Source: an uncultured Phycisphaerae bacterium
GTDB lineage: Bacteria > Planctomycetota > Phycisphaerae > Phycisphaerales > SM1A02
NCBI GenBank assembly: GCA_913046275.1
Contig: CAJWSE010000026.1
Span: forward strand, 1 to 11,842
Direction of reading: 5' to 3'
Length of the DNA stretch: 11,842 nucleotides
Below are positions 6,853 through 11,842 of this stretch, one piece after another. How positions within the stretch are numbered: position 1 is the first letter of the stretch; every line of letters starts with the position of its first letter. The position numbers and the translations under genes were made by a program. The notes under the pieces are model-generated. The model made no database searches. It was not told where the DNA came from and was given only the letters and a program-made list of their open reading frames with translations.

Positions 6853-6924
6853 CTGGCCCGCCAAGACTTGAACTTGGAATGCCTGGATCAAAACCAGGTG
6901 TGTTACCGATTACACCACGGGCCA
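6853..6924 (-). tRNA. tRNA-Gln (anticodon UUG)
   Basis: Read on the minus strand, 72 bases fold as a complete cloverleaf: acceptor TGGCCCG / CGGGCCA (7 bp), D-arm GTGT / ACAC with GG in the loop, anticodon arm CCTGG-TTTTGAT-CCAGG, variable loop CATT, and T-arm CCAAG-TTCAAGT-CTTGG. The anticodon is TTG (plus-strand 6889-6891). Pair U1-A72 and discriminator G73 match glutamine-tRNA identity. CCA is not encoded. It sits just upstream of prs on the same strand. Confidence 0.97.
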
Positions 6925-6969
6925 AATTTTTGAGATGCATCTTTGTAGAGCAACTCTTGCTAACCTCCT

Positions 6970-6990
6970 GCTTTCTATTGGATAGAAAGC
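6970..6990. repeat. Perfect inverted repeat (9-bp stem, 3-base loop) between RNA candidate and tRNA-Gln
   Basis: GCTTTCTAT (6970-6978), loop TGG, ATAGAAAGC (6982-6990). Its right arm overlaps a 12-base palindrome AAAGCATGCTTT (6986-6997). Neither direction is followed by a clear T-run, so it is not a textbook terminator. It could be an RNA-processing signal between the candidate RNA and tRNA-Gln, or a protein-binding site. Confidence 0.6.
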
Positions 6991-6996
6991 ATGCTT

Positions 6997-7143
6997 TAAT
7001 CGCGGAGGGACATACTTAAGCAAGCGAAGCCCAATCCGCGGCGATCTTCTCCGAGACTTGGAGCACTCATCGCCGCGATCAGTACCCCATGCAGAGCCAA
7101 GCATACGGCTTGTCACTGACGGTCCCTTTATTGGGAAGGATTA
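6997..7143 (-). ncRNA. Candidate structured RNA, possibly 6S RNA
   Basis: No protein gene fits here. On the minus strand, ~147 bases fold into one long rod. The outer closing pairs are TAATC (7143-7139) with GATTA (7001-6997), then AGGGAC (7127-7122) with GTCCCT (7011-7006). Next comes a large asymmetric bubble whose 5' side contains a small hairpin CAAGC-CGTAT-GCTTG. A perfect apical 9-bp helix CGCGGCGAT / ATCGCCGCG follows, topped by CTCC-N7-GGAG. Closing stem, wide central bubble and apical stem is the architecture of 6S RNA, the RNA-polymerase decoy. The apical part GAGTGCTCC...CGGAGAAG resembles the corresponding part of E. coli 6S RNA. A near-consensus promoter ends just before it. The helices are directly visible; the 6S identity is inference. 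Alternatives are a leader of the tRNA-Gln/prs operon or an unnamed RNA family. Confidence 0.4.
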
Positions 7144-7145
7144 GA

Positions 7146-7174
7146 ATTGTACTCTTACAAAAGGGAATTGCCAA
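7146..7174 (-). promoter_or_regulatory. Sigma70-type promoter for the structured RNA / tRNA-Gln-prs unit
   Basis: On the minus strand TTGGCA (7174-7169), a 17-base spacer and TACAAT (7151-7146) match the TTGACA-N17-TATAAT consensus at 5 of 6 positions in each box. A start about 7 bases downstream falls near 7139, at the base of the folded element 6997-7143. It lies just upstream of everything from the RNA candidate through tRNA-Gln and prs to rplI, so it may serve the whole unit. Confidence 0.65.
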
Positions 7175-7178
7175 GGGC

Positions 7179-7997
7179 TTAGTCGGTGATAGAGCTCTTA
7201 ATAGCAGTTTTTCGGCGTGTTTTAATGCTTTGTTGTAATTTCTTGAAGTTGCTGTCGGCTTCAGTTTTTAACGCTTCCTGATGCCATAGGTGTAGTACAG
7301 TGGCTCGATAATCACCACGGCGAACTAAACATCCATTTTGTATTGATCTAACAACTAAATCAGAGTCTTCATAGCCCCAGCCCGTAAATGATTCGTCAAA
7401 ACCACCACAGGCTATGAAGTCTGATTTGAACATAGAAAAGTTGCAACCCCTGACTTTTTTCCAATTGTGATGACTCAATTCTCTAAAAACACCTAGTGGA
7501 AGTTTAAGTAATGGGAGAAGTCGATTGATATGACCACTTACCTTGAGTTTTAAAAATTCAAAAAAAGACCAGTTTTGTGAGTTTAAATCGGGGTTATTTA
7601 TTAGGTGATGAGAGATTGTTTGGTCCATTAAAATTCGACTGCATCCAACTATCCTCAGTTTTTTTGCGAGATTTCTATGTTCTTTTATAAAATGTTTTCT
7701 AGGGATACAGTCGCCATCAAGGAATACAAGGTATTCGTTGTTTGCTTCAGTAGCGGCTTTATTTAAAATTGAGGCTTTTTGGAACCCATGATCTTCATGC
7801 CAAAGATGGCGAAATTTCCTAGATTTAGAGGCAGAAAACTCTTCAATTAAGTCTCTCGTCTCTTCAGTAGAGCCGTCATCGGCCAATATACATTCAAAAT
7901 CAGAATCGCTTTGTGAGTTTATGGCTCTAAGTACTAGGTGCAAAAAATCAGGTTGGTTATACGTACTGACGATGAGTGTAATAGTCGGTTTTTGCAC
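7179..7997 (-). CDS. Glycosyltransferase family 2 with galactosyltransferase-like C-terminal domain
   Basis: A 272-residue cytoplasmic or membrane-associated sugar transferase with a GT-A fold. It has the N-terminal VSTYNQPDFLHLVLRAI segment (10-26), ADDGSTEET (39-47) for the nucleotide, HEDHGFQKASILNKA (67-81), the metal-binding LDGDC (93-97), and near the end CGGFDESFTGWGYEDSDL (197-214). That last motif is the GWG.ED signature of the beta-1,4-galactosyltransferase/chondroitin-synthase type C-terminal domain. Such enzymes build lipopolysaccharide, capsule or other surface glycans; sugar and acceptor cannot be told. No signal peptide or membrane span is seen. The start codon is GTG (7997): an in-frame stop lies at 8022-8024 with no ATG between, and AAAGGA sits about 10 bases ahead. 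It is divergent from mrdA with only 51 bases between starts. Confidence 0.88.
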   Translation of the reverse strand: MQKPTITLIVSTYNQPDFLHLVLRAINSQSDSDFECILADDGSTEETRDLIEEFSASKSRKFRHLWHEDHGFQKASILNKAATEANNEYLVFLDGDCIPRKHFIKEHRNLAKKLRIVGCSRILMDQTISHHLINNPDLNSQNWSFFEFLKLKVSGHINRLLPLLKLPLGVFRELSHHNWKKVRGCNFSMFKSDFIACGGFDESFTGWGYEDSDLVVRSIQNGCLVRRGDYRATVLHLWHQEALKTEADSNFKKLQQSIKTRRKTAIKSSITD

Positions 7998-8048
7998 GCA
8001 ATGGGTGTCCTTTGCTGTACCTTACTCTAGTCTTCTTCACATTGCGTT
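7998..8048. promoter_or_regulatory. Divergent intergenic region between glycosyltransferase and mrdA
   Basis: Fifty-one bases separate the GTG start of the glycosyltransferase (minus) from the ATG of mrdA (plus). The promoters for both must lie here or inside the neighbouring gene starts. I do not see convincing -35/-10 pairs, and mrdA has no evident Shine-Dalgarno sequence. Confidence 0.3.
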
Positions 8049-10235
8049 ATGTTTAAGCGGTTAATTCTTTTCTATCGACGACTTCTCGTTCTAACAGTGT
8101 TCTGTTTGTTCACTGTGATCATTCTTATGTTTCAGTTAGGTCGCCTCACATTGTTAGAAGGCAATTCTATGTATGCCAAAGCGCAGGTTAGGCTGCACTC
8201 GACTTCATACTTGCCATCCTGGCGAGGAAATATAATTGATAGAAATGGCAAAACATTAGCAGTGGATGTCGCCTCGTATTCAATATCGATTGACTGGGAT
8301 GTAATCACAGGCGACAGAGCTGTTCGTTACGCAAGGGAAGATGCAAGGGATTCTGTTGGTCTTGAACATTGGAAAACGATTTCCCCTGAAATGCGGCAAT
8401 CTTATGTCAATTCTTATTTGCCGGCAAGGCAAAGTGAATTGTCAGATTTTTGGAATATTATTGCTCAGACTGGAGGTGTTGAATTATTCGAACTTGAAGA
8501 TACTCTCAAAAGTATACGCCTAGAAGTAGAACATACAGCACAAGTTGTTTGGGTGAGGCAAGAAGAAGCTCACAGGAAACGTTTTGGAGAGGATGTGCCA
8601 TTTGTAGCTCGGCCAATTAGGGAGCAAAAAGAGCCGCATATCGTCTTACCAAGAGTCTCGGATGAAATTGCTATCTCATTTGAACTTTTATCAAGACAGT
8701 TCGATGGCGTTATTCATGTAGATCATTCGAGGCAGCGTGATTATCCAAATAAATTGCATTCGGTTGTTTTAGATCGTTCTACATTGCCAAAGCCCATGCG
8801 ACAATATGACTCATCAAGAGTAGATCTAATTCATGTCGCAGATTTATTGATTGGCGATGTTAGGCAAGAAGTTTGGAAAGAGGACATACAAGAGAACCCA
8901 TTTAGAAAAAATGGACAAGTGAATTTGTCAGGATATAGGCCAGGCGATGAAGTTGGTAAGCGTGGTCTTGAAAAATCACTAGAGAAGACTCTGCGAGGAT
9001 CAAGAGGCAAAGTTGTCAAACATCGAAATGGAGATGAGCTTTCAAGAACTCAAATTAGAGGCGGGTCTGATGTTCAAGTAACGCTTGATATTGACTTGCA
9101 AGCAAGGATAGAAGCCATTCTTTCTCCGGAGTTTGGAATGATGGAAGTGCAGGATTGGCATCGAAATTCTTTTTTGCCTGAAGGTACACCGTTACGTGGA
9201 GCAGTAGTTGTTTTAGATGTTGAATCAAGCGAAATTCTTGCCATGGCTTCGACGCCGGCATTGCGTGATGAAAGAGATAAAGAAGGTTACCCATGGTTGA
9301 ATAGGGCTTCGGATGGGTTGTATCCTCCTGGTTCAATAATAAAACCACTTGTTCTTGCGGCCGCAATTACGGAAGAAAAAATTCAGTCAGATGGTGTAAT
9401 TGATTGTACAGGTCATTATTTTGATAATGTAAAAGATTCTGCACGTTGTTGGATTTACCGAGAAAACTATAAGTTTCAAACTCATGGAAGTTTATCTCCA
9501 GTGGATGCAATTGCTCGTTCGTGCAACATCTTTTTTTATGAGCTTGGTACTCGATTAGGTTTTGTAAAATTGCTTGAATGGCTTCAGTTGTTTGGTATGT
9601 CGGAACCTTTGTCATCCAAACTTGTTGAACCACTTGCAACTGGTCAGCAAGGACATGTGCCAAGTGATGCTGATATAATTGCTTTAAAAAAACGAGGTGC
9701 ATTAGCTTTTGAGACAGTTAGTATCTCTATTGGGCAGGGCGCATTGACTTGGTCGCCCTTGCATGCAGCTTCAGCATACGCAACACTTGCTCGCAGGGGG
9801 ATTTGGAAATCGCCAACGCTTATCAAAACAGAATTGCAAGAAGAGAGAGATTTGCTTCTTGATTCTTCTGGTGTGGATGCAGCTCTTGCAGGGTTGCATG
9901 ATTCAGTAACTAAGCGCCATGGGACTGGGTCTATATTACGTTTTAGTGCAACTGAAGATGAACCTCTTTTTAATGTTAATCGTGTACGGATTTGGGGTAA
10001 AACGGGTACTGCAGAAGCGCCGCCGTATCGTTTGAATCGAGAATCAAAACTCATAGATGGATTAGATCATTCTTGGTTTTTAGTAATGGCCTCACCAATT
10101 AATGTTCCTTCTCCGACGCATGTTGTTGCTGTCTTAGTAGAGCACGGTGGGAGTGGAGGCAGAGTGGCAGGGCCAATTGCAAATCAGATTTTACATGCAC
10201 TTCAAGATGAAGGTTATCTGGAGGTCGAAAAATGA
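8049..10235 (+). CDS. mrdA: Penicillin-binding protein 2 (peptidoglycan D,D-transpeptidase MrdA)
   Basis: PBP2 cross-links new peptidoglycan in the periplasm and partners with the glycosyltransferase RodA in the cell-elongation machinery. The 728-residue protein has a short basic cytoplasmic start, one membrane anchor (about 13-33), the class-B motif RGNIIDRNG (59-67), a long pedestal region, and a transpeptidase domain. The active-site motifs are complete: S-I-I-K (429-432, Ser429 nucleophile), S-C-N (491-493) and K-T-G (651-653). The active serine is at 330 in E. coli PBP2 (633 residues), so about 100 extra residues lie in the pedestal, mainly between about 90 and 230, a charged and helical-looking stretch. 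Spacing between SxxK and KTG is ordinary. The stop overlaps the rodA start by four bases (ATGA), so the two are translationally coupled. Confidence 0.95.
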   Translation: MFKRLILFYRRLLVLTVFCLFTVIILMFQLGRLTLLEGNSMYAKAQVRLHSTSYLPSWRGNIIDRNGKTLAVDVASYSISIDWDVITGDRAVRYAREDARDSVGLEHWKTISPEMRQSYVNSYLPARQSELSDFWNIIAQTGGVELFELEDTLKSIRLEVEHTAQVVWVRQEEAHRKRFGEDVPFVARPIREQKEPHIVLPRVSDEIAISFELLSRQFDGVIHVDHSRQRDYPNKLHSVVLDRSTLPKPMRQYDSSRVDLIHVADLLIGDVRQEVWKEDIQENPFRKNGQVNLSGYRPGDEVGKRGLEKSLEKTLRGSRGKVVKHRNGDELSRTQIRGGSDVQVTLDIDLQARIEAILSPEFGMMEVQDWHRNSFLPEGTPLRGAVVVLDVESSEILAMASTPALRDERDKEGYPWLNRASDGLYPPGSIIKPLVLAAAITEEKIQSDGVIDCTGHYFDNVKDSARCWIYRENYKFQTHGSLSPVDAIARSCNIFFYELGTRLGFVKLLEWLQLFGMSEPLSSKLVEPLATGQQGHVPSDADIIALKKRGALAFETVSISIGQGALTWSPLHAASAYATLARRGIWKSPTLIKTELQEERDLLLDSSGVDAALAGLHDSVTKRHGTGSILRFSATEDEPLFNVNRVRIWGKTGTAEAPPYRLNRESKLIDGLDHSWFLVMASPINVPSPTHVVAVLVEHGGSGGRVAGPIANQILHALQDEGYLEVEK

Positions 10236-11413
10236 GTATCCAGACGCGCTCAGGTTCGAAACAACTGCACCGCAAAAAATTACGAAGGTTTCATGCTGGC
10301 TGGCTAATCTTTTTTGCTGCATTGCTATTGATGATTTTCGGAGTAGAAGCTATTAGTACAACTCGTGGAAGCACTGCAACAAGACAGTTGTTTATTGGAT
10401 GTGTAGGAGTTCTCTGTGCGTTTTTAATTGCTTTTGTCCCTCAAAAAAGATTTCGTCAAGCGAGTTGGTGGCTTTATGCACTTGCCTTGCTTTTACTTTT
10501 ATTTCTGCTTATACCAGGCGTTCCAGATTTTATTGTTCACCCAAGGAATGGGGCAAGGCGTTGGATAAATTTGGGTTTTATAGACATGCAACCATCCGAA
10601 CTAGCTAAAGTAGCCTTTGTTTTTGCAATGGCTTCTCATCTTCGTTTTAAGAAACACTATCGTTCCTTTCAGGGTCTTGTTCTTGCGCTTTTTGTTTCGA
10701 TTCCACCGATGTTTCTCATTTTAGTCGAGCCAGATTTAGGCACTGCGATGTTATTTCTACCCTCACTAATTGCGATGCTTATAGTGGCGGGGGCCAAGTA
10801 CCGTCACTTGCTGATTATCGCACTTCTCTCTTTGATTGCAGCCGGTTCGATGTATCCAATATTACGCCCTCATCAGAAAGATCGCATTCAGGCTTTGATC
10901 GCCCAAGTGCAGGGTGATGATCGTTATGAACAATCTATTGGCTATCAAGGAGCAAGAGCAATGACACTTATTGGCGCTGGTCAATTAAACGGTGTCGGCG
11001 AAGTAAGAGCAGCCCAGTTACTCCATGCAAATCATTTGCCAGAAGAGCACAATGATATGATTTTCGCTGTGATTGCTCTTCGTTGGGGATTTTTGGGTGC
11101 AATACTCTTATGGTCTTTGTATTTGTTTTTTGCTTTAGGCGGAGTAATAGCAGCAATAGGTTGCAGAGATCCATTTCCACGGCTTGTTGCTGTTGGTTTA
11201 ACTACTATGATTCTTTCTCAGATGATTATTAATTCCGCAATGGCACTTGGGCTAGCCCCTATTACTGGTCTTACTCTCCCTTTTGTTAGTGCTGGCGGTT
11301 CTAGTTTAGTGATAGCGTGGCTCATGGCAGGTGTTTTATTTGGCATCGCTATGCGAAGAGATCCAAAAATGACACGAGAGGGATTTCAATTTACAGAAGA
11401 AAGAGTTTCTTAA
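10232..11413 (+). CDS. rodA: Peptidoglycan glycosyltransferase RodA (SEDS family)
   Basis: RodA polymerises lipid II into glycan strands with PBP2 during lateral wall growth. The 393-residue polytopic protein has about ten hydrophobic spans. SEDS hallmarks are NGARRWINLG followed by QPSELAK (120-126), EPDLGT (166-171), the loop segment PEEHNDMIF (270-278) whose Asp275 matches the conserved catalytic-loop aspartate, and near the end LAPITGLTLPFVSAGGSS. RodA rather than FtsW is favoured by the direct coupling to mrdA through an ATGA overlap. The first ~20 residues are strongly basic and cytoplasmic. The TAA overlaps the rsmG ATG (TAATG). Confidence 0.95.
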   Translation: MSIQTRSGSKQLHRKKLRRFHAGWLIFFAALLLMIFGVEAISTTRGSTATRQLFIGCVGVLCAFLIAFVPQKRFRQASWWLYALALLLLLFLLIPGVPDFIVHPRNGARRWINLGFIDMQPSELAKVAFVFAMASHLRFKKHYRSFQGLVLALFVSIPPMFLILVEPDLGTAMLFLPSLIAMLIVAGAKYRHLLIIALLSLIAAGSMYPILRPHQKDRIQALIAQVQGDDRYEQSIGYQGARAMTLIGAGQLNGVGEVRAAQLLHANHLPEEHNDMIFAVIALRWGFLGAILLWSLYLFFALGGVIAAIGCRDPFPRLVAVGLTTMILSQMIINSAMALGLAPITGLTLPFVSAGGSSLVIAWLMAGVLFGIAMRRDPKMTREGFQFTEERVS

Positions 11414-11842
11414 TGAGCGCAATAGAAAAAATACCTGTACATTTTCATGAGATGATTGCTGACTTTGGAGTGGAGTTTGATGAGCAAGATATTCCTAAAC
11501 TATCACTGTATCTTGACATTCTTTTGGATACCAATAAGTCATTTAATCTTACGGCAATTAAAGATTTCGAGCATGCCTGGATGAGGCATATCGCAGACAG
11601 CCTGTCCCTCATTCCCCGCTTAGTAACAGAGGAAGTCGAGCATGTAGTTGACATTGGTAGTGGCGGTGGGCTTCCAGGGATTCCGCTAGCAATAACTTTG
11701 CCTGATGTTACATTTACCCTTGTCGAAACTACAAAAAAGAAAGCGCTCTTTTTAAGTCAAACTGCTGAAGCTTTAGGCTTAGATAATGTTACTGTTTTAG
11801 CTGAACGTGCCGAGAATTTGTCAGCGCCTGATGGAGGGTTCC
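11413..11842 (+). CDS. rsmG: 16S rRNA (guanine-527-N7)-methyltransferase RsmG (GidB), cut by window end
   Basis: RsmG adds a methyl group from S-adenosylmethionine to G527 of 16S rRNA in the decoding-region neighbourhood. The first 143 residues are visible out of about 210 in the family. They contain FNLTAIKD (44-51), RHIADSLSL (58-66), the SAM-binding motif DIGSGGGLPGIPLA (80-93), TLVETTKKKALFL (102-114) with the acidic residue that contacts the cofactor, and a RAE segment (132-134). The ATG overlaps the rodA stop (TAATG), so it belongs to the mrdA-rodA unit. The C-terminal third lies beyond the window. Confidence 0.95.
   Translation, partial: MSAIEKIPVHFHEMIADFGVEFDEQDIPKLSLYLDILLDTNKSFNLTAIKDFEHAWMRHIADSLSLIPRLVTEEVEHVVDIGSGGGLPGIPLAITLPDVTFTLVETTKKKALFLSQTAEALGLDNVTVLAERAENLSAPDGGF

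Noticed and set aside
6970..6990. Hairpin as an intrinsic terminator
   Set aside because: The stem is strong but neither side is followed by a run of T residues, so it was listed as an inverted repeat instead.
6810..7019. Plus-strand frame of 69 codons over the tRNA and intergenic region
   Set aside because: It reads antisense through tRNA-Gln and the structured element, and its product shows only translated tRNA sequence.
7161..7168. AAGGGAATT on the plus strand as part of a cobalamin riboswitch
   Set aside because: The other conserved blocks (the CCGCAACTG-like core and the B12 box) are absent, and the sequence is better explained as the promoter spacer on the minus strand.
6925..7178. 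SRP RNA, RNase P RNA or tmRNA in the intergenic region
   Set aside because: None of their hallmark sequences is present: the GGAAGG..AGCAG SRP hairpin, the GAGGAAAGTCC of RNase P, or a tRNA-like domain with a tag frame.
9055..10054. Minus-strand frames inside mrdA
   Set aside because: They are antisense to the complete transpeptidase domain with all three active-site motifs, and their products are low-complexity (His/Leu/Gln-rich) as expected for shadow frames.
1..11842. CRISPR array, insertion sequence, prophage or defence island
   Set aside because: No spaced direct repeats, transposase, integrase, phage structural or nuclease/toxin genes were seen. Apart from the hyuB::mfd joint the genes are housekeeping or envelope functions.

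Overview
The window is an AT-rich bacterial chromosome segment with dense housekeeping gene content. The organism is probably a member of the Planctomycetota, most likely Phycisphaerae-like and aquatic. This is inferred from an Mfd whose central region carries a HEIFHRYELRR segment, a free-standing NrdJ-type C-terminal (TSCPD) protein, an L25/CTC-Pth-S6-SSB-L9 operon with long acidic ribosomal-protein tails, and a MrdA/RodA elongasome. A glycosyltransferase of the type that decorates cell-surface glycans fits a Gram-negative envelope. The phylum call is moderate and would need rRNA or marker-gene phylogeny.

Layout. (1) 1-93: the last 30 codons of a HyuA (hydantoinase/oxoprolinase A) gene. Its TAA overlaps the ATG (TAATG) of a reading frame whose first ~43 residues read as the N-terminus of HyuB and whose remaining ~750 residues read as Mfd, the transcription-repair coupling factor, without its UvrB-like/UvrA-binding N-terminus. 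This hyuB::mfd junction near 205-225 is the strangest thing in the window: either a real rearrangement or an assembly chimera. (2) 2501-2884: small TSCPD protein, then a strong bidirectional terminator at 2914-2941 shared with the convergent operon. (3) 6924-2960, minus strand: tRNA-Gln(UUG), prs, rplY (CTC), pth, rpsF, ssb, rplI, a tightly packed translation/nucleotide/replication operon without rpsR. (4) 6925-7178: no protein gene, but a GC-rich folded element (6997-7143) directly downstream of a near-consensus sigma70-type promoter on the minus strand. It is a candidate structured RNA, perhaps 6S RNA. (5) 7179-7997, minus: GT2 glycosyltransferase with a GTG start. (6) 8049-11842, plus: mrdA (PBP2), rodA and rsmG (cut by the window end), with stop/start overlaps, a cell-elongation operon.

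How they fit together: PRPP synthetase feeds nucleotide synthesis; L25, S6, L9, Pth and tRNA-Gln serve translation; SSB and Mfd serve genome maintenance; PBP2 and RodA form the lateral-wall peptidoglycan synthase; RsmG methylates 16S rRNA. Apart from the chimeric gene and the structured intergenic element, the content is ordinary; I see no CRISPR array, insertion sequence, phage or defence system.
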